Part shown: positions 1 through 5,129 of the stretch, one piece after another | Layout of the letters: the number at the start of each line of letters is the position of its first letter | Position numbering within the stretch: position 1 is the stretch's first letter | Assembly (NCBI GenBank): GCA_002694585.1 | Contig: NZMM01000003.1 | Span: 2,735 to 8,294 of the forward strand | Length of the DNA: 5,560 bases | Origin: Methanobacteriota archaeon | GTDB taxonomy: Archaea; Thermoplasmatota; Poseidoniia; Poseidoniales; Poseidoniaceae | Reading direction: 5' to 3' | Program-made: the position numbers and the translations under genes | The notes under the pieces: generated by a model | What the model was told of the DNA's origin: nothing | Database searches by the model: none | The model's input: only the letters and a program-made list of their open reading frames with translations

Positions 1-2094
1 ATGGACCTCGACCTCGAAGCCTTCCAGTCCTTGCAGCGTTGGGAAGACGGCGTCCGCGTGGACCAACTCGAACGCATCCGTGGTTCGGGCACCTTTGGTT
101 TCGTGGAGCAGGACGAAAACGCAACGGTGGCCATCAACGGGACCGTTCATGATTTCCACCAGTGGAGCGAGGATGGAGAGACCGTGGCCGACCGCCTCCA
201 CGTGGACGGTGTTTTGACCGGCGACGCGGAGGGCACGTTCGGCATCGTGCGCGACATCGAAACGACGCTTGACGCAGAGAACGCCTCAGGCGTTGTCCAT
301 CGGGTGCACATCATCCATCAGGAAGAATGGTTCAACTTCACCGGCCTCAACGGAGGTTCCTTCTTTGGCAACCAAGGCCTTGGTGCCCACCACAACGAAT
401 CGTGGTCCTATGACGTGGTGGACATCGACCACGACAACCGCACCATCCGCGTGATTTGGCAGCAATCCGGTCCTGACGCGTCCGAAGGCGATGAGAAGCC
501 TGAGCGCTCTCCAATTCCACGTGAGCCTGAGGCTCCGGAGCCTGTGGAAGGGCTCGGCAACGTGACCGTGGGTCGTGAAACCGGATTGATGCCCATACCT
601 GCGGCCCCCGGCGACCGATTCCTGTTGGCTGAGCAAGCCGGTATGGAACTGAACGTTGAGGTGCTGGCTTACAGCAACGACGATGCTGACGGACGGACCT
701 TTGAGACGGTGCAATGGTCAGGAACCTACAACGAATTCGACGGTACGGCACATGGGCACCTCGTGGCCGTGGGTCCACTCAAAGGGCTCTCCACCTCCGT
801 CAGCCGAAGCCTCGAGCTGCCCTACGGCGAAGGCGACGAGACCGCTTGGCTGAACGAGTCACAGACCTTGGCCAGGGTGCTGTCGCCTTCGGTCGTGACC
901 GCCGAGGGCAACACGCCCCCGGTCTTCCTCGGATTGAGCCAACCGAACGGATTGGCTGCCGCGGAGGGCGCACGAAGCAGCCTGCTCGTCGCTGAGGTCG
1001 TGGACGTGGATTGGAACCTTGAGCGCGTCGAGGTCGACTTGACCGCGCTCGGCTTGGGCGTGCGGGTGCTCAACGATCGTGGCCAGGACGGCGACCAAGC
1101 CGTCGACGACGACCGCTGGACCACCACGCTCACGGTGCTCGACACCACCACAGGCGTGTTCAGCGCCCCCGTGACGGTGGTTGATGCCTTCACCTCAACG
1201 ACCTACGACAACGCGACGGTCCAGATCGACAACCCCGCACCTCGAATCATCAGCATCGACCTGGTGCCCGATCGCGTGCAGCGCGGTGGCGCAGTGATTG
1301 TGGAGGCCAACGTGGTCGACCAACATGGCGTGGCCTCCGTAGGTGTCGACCTCAGCGGCCTGTCTGGCGGTGCGCTGGTGCCCCTGACTCAGGTGAGCGG
1401 CACCACCACATGGAGCGGTGCATTCACCCTCCCCTCGGGCGTGCAACCCGGCTGGATGACGCTGCCGTGGGCGGTCGAGGACGAAGAAGGCGCGTCGGCG
1501 GTGGTCACACGCACCGTCCTCGTTGGCGCGTCAGGCGGCTTGGTCGGTCCTTTCCTCGAACCTGTCGATGCTGACCTTGGCTGGTCACGGCTGCTTGTGT
1601 TGAACGATGCCCCAGACATCGTGGCAGAGGCCCTTGTGGTCGATGAAGGAAGCCGAGGTGACCCGTGCATCCCCTACACCGTGCACGTCATCGACCAAGA
1701 CGGCATCAACGCCGTCCAAATCGATCGAGGGACGCTGACGCCGCTCGGCGAGCAAGCAGGCTGGGCCTCGATGAGGAACGACGGCCTCGGCCCCGACGAA
1801 GCAGCAGGCGACGGTGTCTGGTCCGCATGCCTTGACGTCCGTACGGGCACCCCCCTCGGGGCTCATGAGTTGCTCATCCGCGCATCGGACACCTACGGGG
1901 AAGTGGCCCCGACGGTCTCCACCGTCATGCGGCTCGACGCCGGAGGAGATGGGGGTGGTGGCGGCCAGAACGACGAAATCTCACCGGTTCTCCTGTGGGG
2001 TGGTTTGGGCCTCCTCGCGGTGATTGTCGTTGGCTTGCTCGTCGGATTGTCACGTCGCGGAGGCGGCGGAGGTGACCGGTTTGGAGACCTCTGA
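1..2094 (+). CDS. Large cell-surface protein, Ig-like domains with C-terminal membrane anchor (5' end outside window)
   Basis: The reading frame is open from base 1 to the TGA at 2092-2094, giving 697 residues. The first visible ATG is probably internal, because no signal peptide follows it and the protein begins directly in soluble sequence. Residues 1-300 are rich in N-glycosylation sequons (N40, N46, N94, N112, N132, N146, N187, N285) and include an acidic, proline-rich linker at about 157-185. A ninth sequon is N404. About three Ig-like beta-sandwich units follow at roughly 305-411, 412-509 and 530-645. The last contains the only two cysteines, C556 and C610, a likely disulfide. A glycine run (648-655) leads to one hydrophobic helix at about 660-683, then arginines and a short glycine-rich tail. 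This is the layout of an envelope protein held in the membrane with nearly everything outside. I do not recognise a specific family. Adhesion, a surface-layer role or substrate binding are all possible. Confidence 0.8.
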   Translation: MDLDLEAFQSLQRWEDGVRVDQLERIRGSGTFGFVEQDENATVAINGTVHDFHQWSEDGETVADRLHVDGVLTGDAEGTFGIVRDIETTLDAENASGVVHRVHIIHQEEWFNFTGLNGGSFFGNQGLGAHHNESWSYDVVDIDHDNRTIRVIWQQSGPDASEGDEKPERSPIPREPEAPEPVEGLGNVTVGRETGLMPIPAAPGDRFLLAEQAGMELNVEVLAYSNDDADGRTFETVQWSGTYNEFDGTAHGHLVAVGPLKGLSTSVSRSLELPYGEGDETAWLNESQTLARVLSPSVVTAEGNTPPVFLGLSQPNGLAAAEGARSSLLVAEVVDVDWNLERVEVDLTALGLGVRVLNDRGQDGDQAVDDDRWTTTLTVLDTTTGVFSAPVTVVDAFTSTTYDNATVQIDNPAPRIISIDLVPDRVQRGGAVIVEANVVDQHGVASVGVDLSGLSGGALVPLTQVSGTTTWSGAFTLPSGVQPGWMTLPWAVEDEEGASAVVTRTVLVGASGGLVGPFLEPVDADLGWSRLLVLNDAPDIVAEALVVDEGSRGDPCIPYTVHVIDQDGINAVQIDRGTLTPLGEQAGWASMRNDGLGPDEAAGDGVWSACLDVRTGTPLGAHELLIRASDTYGEVAPTVSTVMRLDAGGDGGGGGQNDEISPVLLWGGLGLLAVIVVGLLVGLSRRGGGGGDRFGDL

Positions 2095-2123
2095 AGGCGC
2101 GTCAACACCTGCTCCGACAACCG

Positions 2124-2130
2124 TTTATAC
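2124..2130 (+). promoter_or_regulatory. Probable TATA box of the tRNA-Gly gene
   Basis: TTTATAC stands out as AT-rich in GC-rich surroundings and is centred about 30 bases before the first base of the mature tRNA. That is the spacing expected for an archaeal TATA box (about 25-30 bases before transcription start) with a very short leader. No strong purine-rich BRE is visible just upstream. The box lies 30 bases after the stop of the surface-protein gene. Confidence 0.6.
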
Positions 2131-2156
2131 TCGGCCCCGGTGGGACGGATGCACAC

Positions 2157-2228
2157 GCGAGCGTAGTGTAGTGGTTATCACCTGGCGTTGCCAACGCTAG
2201 AACCCGGGTTCGAGTCCCGGCGCTCGCA
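2157..2228 (+). tRNA. tRNA-Gly, anticodon GCC
   Basis: The 72-base cloverleaf folds completely. The acceptor stem GCGAGCG (2157-2163) pairs perfectly with CGCTCGC (2221-2227). The D arm starts at 2166 with a GTG/CAC stem and a GG in its loop. The anticodon stem 2183-2187 pairs with 2195-2199 with one G-U pair. The loop TTGCCAA places the anticodon GCC at 2190-2192, reading GGC. The T stem 2204-2208 pairs with 2216-2220 around the TTCGAGT loop. The variable loop has four bases. The discriminator base is A2228, as usual for glycine tRNA in archaea. There is no intron, and CCA is not encoded directly after the discriminator (the next bases are CTCCA), so the CCA end must be added by the nucleotidyltransferase. 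Confidence 0.97.
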
Positions 2229-2241
2229 CTCCAGTACCCCG

Positions 2242-2246
2242 TTTTT
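2242..2246 (+). terminator. T-run, probable terminator of tRNA-Gly
   Basis: Five consecutive T bases begin 14 bases after the end of the tRNA, in otherwise GC-rich sequence. Archaeal RNA polymerase commonly terminates at short T-runs without a hairpin. The run could also sit in the promoter of the following alba gene, since no other clear AT-rich box separates the two genes. Confidence 0.45.
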
Positions 2247-2286
2247 GCACCGGTAGGTTGAATCCGACGACCCCCGTCATGTGGTC

Positions 2287-2613
2287 ATGGACGAACGCCA
2301 AATCTTCGTGGGCAAAAAGCCCGTTCACCTCTACGTGCGTGCCGTCGTCATGGCCATGGAATCGGGCGACCGTGTGGTCCGACTGACCGCACGAGGTTCG
2401 GCCATTGGGAACGCGGTGGACACAGCGGAATTGTGCCGCCGTCGTCACGGCACGATCGCTGCAGGCCTCCCCGAAACCGTGCACATTCGCTCGGTGGATA
2501 TCGCCACGGAAATGACCGAACGCCGTGACGGTGGAGGTGAGCGCGGCGTGAGCGTCATTCACATCGTCCTCGAGGGCGAAGGCGACGTGCCTTCTCAGGA
2601 CGAAGAAGAGTGA
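2287..2613 (+). CDS. alba: Alba, DNA/RNA-binding chromatin protein
   Basis: The 108-residue product matches Alba along its length. An early beta strand leads into IFVGKKP (6-12), with the nucleic-acid-contacting lysine pair K10-K11. A helix follows, then the loop TARGSAIGNAVDTAE (34-48), equivalent to the family's KARGRAISRAVDxxE, then a second helix, and finally strands with a glycine-containing hairpin at about 80-88 before VSVIHIVLE. Alba dimers coat and bridge DNA and also bind RNA. The start at ATG 2287 places the first strand where other Alba proteins have it. An in-frame GTG at 2281 would add two residues, and TAG at 2254 closes the frame upstream. No ribosome binding site is visible, so the transcript may be leaderless or have a very short leader. 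Unusual points are an acidic tail (95-108), an extended loop at 54-64, and H54 where many Alba proteins have the phenylalanine of the dimer-dimer contact. The last 19 bases overlap the 3' end of the opposite-strand gene. Confidence 0.93.
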   Translation: MDERQIFVGKKPVHLYVRAVVMAMESGDRVVRLTARGSAIGNAVDTAELCRRRHGTIAAGLPETVHIRSVDIATEMTERRDGGGERGVSVIHIVLEGEGDVPSQDEEE

Positions 2614-2975
2614 GCCTCGCGGATCGCCTCAAGGCGCCGTGTGATTTCATCGGCGGTTGCCTCGTACAGGGACAACGGCCCTCCAACCGGGTCGTCAAGC
2701 CCCCAGTCTTCGGCAATGGGCAGCGCCGGACAAGAGACACCACAGCCCATCGAGATGATCATGTCAGCGGATTCGGTGTCCACGGCCTCGATGCCCTTTG
2801 GGTGCAAGCCCGAGGCGTTGATGCCGCGGGCGTTCAGGACCGTCAGCGCATGTTCCGCCACGGCCGAGGCCGGATGGGTGCCGGCACTCGAGGCCTCGAA
2901 CCCCATCGACCGAGCGATGGCTTCCGCCATTTGGGACCGACATGAGTTGCCCACACAGACAAAGGCAAGATGCAT
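2595..2975 (-). CDS. arsC: Arsenate reductase, low-molecular-weight tyrosine phosphatase fold
   Basis: The 126-residue protein starts with a beta strand running into CVGNSCRSQMAE (7-18). This contains the CX5R phosphate/arsenate loop with nucleophile C7 and R13. The distal SMGCGVSCPALP (76-86) supplies C78 and C82, and DWGLDDPVG (90-98) supplies the general acid, probably D95. Three redox cysteines plus the DDP motif point to thioredoxin-coupled ArsC, which reduces arsenate to arsenite through a relay C7 to C78 to C82, rather than to a plain tyrosine phosphatase. The CxxxC spacing is shorter than the CX6C of Staphylococcus pI258 ArsC but resembles other prokaryotic members. The ATG at 2975 is preceded by AGGTG with five bases of spacing. 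No arsenite pump or ArsR is adjacent in this window. The serine-rich tail is encoded opposite the acidic tail of Alba. A phosphatase acting on another substrate remains possible. Confidence 0.9.
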   Translation of the reverse strand: MHLAFVCVGNSCRSQMAEAIARSMGFEASSAGTHPASAVAEHALTVLNARGINASGLHPKGIEAVDTESADMIISMGCGVSCPALPIAEDWGLDDPVGGPLSLYEATADEITRRLEAIREAHSSSS

Positions 2976-2999
2976 GGTGTCACCTGTCCATCACACCAT
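2974..2999 (-). promoter_or_regulatory. Inverted repeat spanning the arsC start and ribosome binding site
   Basis: Read on the minus strand, ATGGTGT (2999 to 2993) and ACACCAT (2980 to 2974) are perfect 7-base complements separated by 12 bases. In the arsC mRNA the Shine-Dalgarno AGGTG would lie in the loop and the first two bases of the start codon in the 3' arm. It could affect translation initiation. It is short enough to be chance. Confidence 0.25.
2981..2985 (-). promoter_or_regulatory. Ribosome binding site of arsC
   Basis: On the minus strand AGGTG is followed by ACACC and then the ATG at 2975. It is complementary to the 16S rRNA 3' end and supports this start, implying a leadered transcript. 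Confidence 0.6.
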
Positions 3000-3007
3000 T
3001 TGAATGG
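2996..3007. promoter_or_regulatory. Short palindrome, candidate operator in the arsC/mrp divergent region
   Basis: CCATTTGAATGG is palindromic at 10 of 12 positions (CCATT and AATGG around TG). It lies between two divergent genes, about 20 bases before arsC, where a repressor could act. No regulator gene is visible in the window, so the assignment is speculative. Confidence 0.2.
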
Positions 3008-3046
3008 CTCTATTGTGGACAACACAGAGGCGCTTGGGTTGAGCGT

Positions 3047-3056
3047 GAATTGAAAA
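3047..3056 (+). promoter_or_regulatory. AT-rich patch, candidate promoter of the mrp cluster
   Basis: GAATTGAAAA is the most AT-rich patch in the roughly 100-base divergent region (2976-3077). Its centre is about 27 bases before the ATG at 3078, the distance expected for a TATA element of a nearly leaderless transcript. It is not a close match to a TATA consensus. A second weaker candidate is CTATTGT around 3010-3016. Confidence 0.3.
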
Positions 3057-3077
3057 GACCCCCCTCGATGGAGCGCC

Positions 3078-4085
3078 ATGGCAGGCTCACCTGTGTCCAC
3101 CCACACGCCAAGCGATGGCCCCGCTCCCGACGGCCCCTCGGCTCAGGAACAGCGCCAAATGGAACAGGCTTACGCGCAAATGAAGCGCAAGATGGCCATG
3201 CAGTCTCTCGGGAAGCGCATCAAACACAAGATCATGGTGCTGTCGGGGAAAGGTGGCGTTGGGAAGTCCACCGTCTCCACCGGACTGGCCCTCTCCTTGG
3301 CTCAGCAAGGGCACAAGGTGGGCATCCTTGACATCGACATCACCGGTCCAAACGTGCCCAAAATGATGGGGCTTGACGGCCGGCGCCTTCACGTCGAAGA
3401 AGGACGCATCCATCCCGCTCAAGGCCACCTCGGCGTGAAGGTCATCTCGATGGCGTTCCTGCTGGATGACGACGACACCCCCGTGGTGTGGCGTGGCCCC
3501 ATCAAGCTCGGGGCGATTCAGCAGTTCATCGGCGACGTGGAGTGGGGCGACCTCGATTACCTCGTCATCGATTTCCCACCGGGCACCTCCGACGAGCCGC
3601 TGACGGTGGCGCAGTCCCTGCCGGACATCGACGGTATGGTCATTGTGACCACGCCGCAGGACGTCGCCCTGCTCGACAGCCGTAAGTCCATCGGCTTCGC
3701 GGAGTCGCTCAAGGTCCCGGTGCTTGGCGTGGTCGAGAACATGAGCGGGTACACCCTGCACGGGCGAGCTCCAGCGGGCACAGAGGTTCAGATCGCGGGA
3801 CCCGGTGGTCGAACCCACAGCGCCACCGCCGACGGTGACGGTGCGTTTCAGGTGACCCTCGACCTGTTCAAGCAAGGCGGTGGCGCGGCGACCGCCGAGG
3901 AATTCGGCATCCCCTTCCTGGGCGCGTTGCCCTTTGACCCCGGATTCGTGCGCGGTGGAGACGACGGCGTGCACCGCATCGTCAGCGACCCTGAAGGCGC
4001 CGCGTCCGTCGCTTTCGCTGACGTGGTTGCGGCGATTCAAGCCCAGATCGGTCAGTCCGGTGGAACGGGCCTGGAAATCGTGTGA
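3078..4085 (+). CDS. Mrp/Nbp35-family P-loop ATPase lacking the Fe-S-binding CxxC
   Basis: The 335-residue protein belongs to the Mrp/ApbC/Nbp35 branch of deviant Walker A ATPases, cytosolic dimers that carry or assemble Fe-S clusters. After a Pro/Ser/Gln-rich, helical N-terminal extension (1-48) come SGKGGVGKST (56-65) with signature lysine K58 and P-loop lysine K63, switch I DIDITGPN (85-92), VVWRGP (136-141), the Walker B/switch II DFPPGTSDE (165-173), TTPQDVALLD (191-200) and VVENMSGY (218-225). In the usual family NMSG leads straight into CPxC and then a DLF/IF segment. Here residues 226-260 are a hairpin-like insert with APAGTEV, GPGGRT and DGDGAF, and the family sequence resumes at LDLFKQGGG (261-269). 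The whole protein contains no cysteine. The N-terminal four-cysteine ferredoxin-like cluster of Nbp35 is also absent, and there is no MIP18 domain. ATP binding therefore looks intact but cysteine-mediated cluster binding impossible. The start is ATG 3078 with a weak GGAG four bases upstream; M28 is an alternative. It is first in a cluster with DUF971 and bud32. Confidence 0.9.
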   Translation: MAGSPVSTHTPSDGPAPDGPSAQEQRQMEQAYAQMKRKMAMQSLGKRIKHKIMVLSGKGGVGKSTVSTGLALSLAQQGHKVGILDIDITGPNVPKMMGLDGRRLHVEEGRIHPAQGHLGVKVISMAFLLDDDDTPVVWRGPIKLGAIQQFIGDVEWGDLDYLVIDFPPGTSDEPLTVAQSLPDIDGMVIVTTPQDVALLDSRKSIGFAESLKVPVLGVVENMSGYTLHGRAPAGTEVQIAGPGGRTHSATADGDGAFQVTLDLFKQGGGAATAEEFGIPFLGALPFDPGFVRGGDDGVHRIVSDPEGAASVAFADVVAAIQAQIGQSGGTGLEIV

Positions 4086-4090
4086 GGTGA
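4086..4090 (+). promoter_or_regulatory. Ribosome binding site of the DUF971 gene
   Basis: GGTGA directly follows the mrp stop TGA (4083-4085) and is six bases from GTG 4097. It decides in favour of this GTG over the in-frame ATG at 4109, and its position suggests translational coupling to mrp. Confidence 0.65.
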
Positions 4091-4096
4091 GCGTTC

Positions 4097-4453
4097 GTGA
4101 GCGAACCGATGCCGACCCTGACTCGCCTTGAGCGCCGTCAGGTGGACCTCCATCTGACCTACGACGACGGTTCGGAATTCACCGTCTCGTACGACGACCT
4201 CCGTCACGCTTGCCCTTGCGCAAAATGCGCCCCATCCCGCAACGACGACGAGACGAGCAAGAGCCTCCGCCGTCAAGTGGAAGCCTTGCCTCCGACCAAA
4301 CCAACGGTCCGCACGGTCGGCAATTACGCGCTCACCTTCGATTGGGAAGACGCGGGCTGCAGCTCCGGCATTTACCGCTTTGAGCGCTTGTGGGCCCTCG
4401 CCAACCGCCAGGACCCAGACGGCGGCAAGCCCTACGTCCACGGAGCGTGGTGA
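4097..4453 (+). CDS. DUF971 (gamma-butyrobetaine hydroxylase N-terminal-like) protein
   Basis: The 118-residue single-domain protein has the DUF971 pattern: strands with DLHLTYDDGSEFTVSYDDLR (17-36), a CPCAKC knuckle (39-44), then GNYALTFDWEDAGCSSGIY (75-93) and an RFERLW helix. In gamma-butyrobetaine hydroxylase this fold binds one zinc through CxCx2C and a histidine. Here C39, C41 and C44 are present, and the fourth ligand position in the usual DGHxxGIY motif appears to be C88, giving a possible Cys4 site. The catalytic dioxygenase domain is absent, so this is not a carnitine enzyme. DUF971 is the C-terminal domain of the plastid Fe-S factor HCF101, after an Mrp domain. Here it is a separate gene 11 bases after mrp, so a joint role in Fe-S handling is a reasonable inference. 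The GTG start is set by the ribosome binding site overlapping the end of mrp. Confidence 0.88.
   Translation: MSEPMPTLTRLERRQVDLHLTYDDGSEFTVSYDDLRHACPCAKCAPSRNDDETSKSLRRQVEALPPTKPTVRTVGNYALTFDWEDAGCSSGIYRFERLWALANRQDPDGGKPYVHGAW
4449..4453 (+). promoter_or_regulatory. Ribosome binding site of bud32, overlapping the DUF971 stop
   Basis: GGTGA contains the DUF971 stop codon TGA (4451-4453) and stands four bases before GTG 4458. It supports that start and coupling of the two genes. Confidence 0.55.
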
Positions 4454-4457
4454 GCCG

Positions 4458-5126
4458 GTGTTCGAGCCAGAGGCTCGTTTGCACCTCGGCGCGGAAGCCG
4501 AGGTGACCGCGGGCACGTGGCTTGGACTTCCAGCGGTCATGAAGCAGCGTCGAGCCCGAGGATGGCGTCATCCTGACCTCGACGAGCGCCTAGGGCGCCA
4601 ACGCATGCTGGCCGAAGCTCGGATTCTCCTACGCCTGCACCGTTCAGGTTTGCCCGTTCCAGCGCTGTTGGACGCGGACGTGGACGAGGATCGACTGGTG
4701 CTGGAACACGTCGATGGGCGTCCGCTCATCGAAGTGCTTCGTGATACAGCCGTAACCGACGTCGAGCCTTTGTTGCACGCGGTCGGACGAGCCGTCCGTC
4801 ACCTTCACGCACAGGCGGTAACCCATGGCGACCTGTCCACAAACAACATCATGATCCGGGACAATGGAAGTGTGGTGCTCATCGATTTCGGCCTTGCCTC
4901 CATCGAGTATGATCTTGAGCGCTACGGCATCGACCTCCACGTGTTGGACGAGGTGCTCGGCGCCAGTCACCCCGATCGTCCAGGCGCCATGGCCGCCCTC
5001 GAAGCGGGATACCTCGACTCGGAGCATGCTGGAGAGGCCGAAGCACCGGGCGGGATGGTCCCGTCAGCGGCGGACGTTTTGGGCCGGTTGTCTCAGGTCC
5101 GAAGCCGGGTGCGCTACCACGGTTGA
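4458..5126 (+). CDS. bud32: Bud32/PRPK-like KEOPS kinase subunit
   Basis: The 222-residue protein is a minimal Bud32 (p53-related kinase) fold. In order it shows the nucleotide loop LGAEAEV (10-16), the lysine K29 in VMKQRR followed by WRHPDLDERL (36-45), the helix glutamate E53 in LAEAR, the hinge LVLEHVDG (80-87), the catalytic loop HGDLSTNN (123-130) with D125 and N130, and LIDFGLAS (141-148) with metal-binding D143. It ends in a basic tail, RSRVRYHG, as Bud32 proteins do. Bud32 works in KEOPS with Kae1, Cgi121 and Pcc1, where its ATPase activity supports formation of t6A at position 37 of ANN-decoding tRNAs. Here it is not fused to Kae1, unlike in many euryarchaea. The GTG at 4458 fits the family's N-terminus. 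Earlier in-frame codons lie inside DUF971 and encode unrelated sequence. It is the last gene of the mrp cluster and ends three bases before a convergent gene. Confidence 0.93.
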   Translation: MFEPEARLHLGAEAEVTAGTWLGLPAVMKQRRARGWRHPDLDERLGRQRMLAEARILLRLHRSGLPVPALLDADVDEDRLVLEHVDGRPLIEVLRDTAVTDVEPLLHAVGRAVRHLHAQAVTHGDLSTNNIMIRDNGSVVLIDFGLASIEYDLERYGIDLHVLDEVLGASHPDRPGAMAALEAGYLDSEHAGEAEAPGGMVPSAADVLGRLSQVRSRVRYHG

Positions 5127-5129
5127 GGC

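Noticed and set aside
286..778. Overlapping minus-strand open frames in the surface-protein gene
   Set aside because: No recognisable motifs, no start context, and they lie within one long continuous plus-strand frame with domain structure.
1949..1967. G-rich run as a DNA repeat or structural element
   Set aside because: It encodes the glycine hinge before the membrane helix and is explained by protein composition.
2229..2233. Encoded CCA end for the tRNA
   Set aside because: The bases after the discriminator A are CTCCA, so CCA is two bases out of place. The acceptor stem and discriminator fix the end at 2228.
2281..2286. GTG 2281 as the alba start
   Set aside because: It adds only two residues and has no ribosome binding site. 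ATG 2287 fits the usual distance to the GKKP motif. It cannot be fully excluded.
2610..3003. Plus-strand open frames opposite arsC
   Set aside because: They are readings of the arsC region on the wrong strand. The minus-strand protein has the complete catalytic motifs and a ribosome binding site.
3741..3860. Frameshift as the cause of the missing CxxC in Mrp
   Set aside because: The other plus-strand frames through this stretch encode no CxxC, and the family sequence resumes in the same frame at LDLFKQGGG, so it is an in-frame replacement.
3087..4040. Long open frame of 317 codons on the minus strand opposite mrp
   Set aside because: It is antisense to a clear Mrp protein with all ATPase motifs. 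The antisense product is rich in H, R, V and G without a recognisable fold, as expected from GC-rich codon bias.
4380..4457. A 26-codon upstream extension of bud32
   Set aside because: The extension lies entirely inside the DUF971 coding sequence, has low-complexity composition and lacks Bud32 similarity. GTG 4458 has a ribosome binding site and fits the family start.
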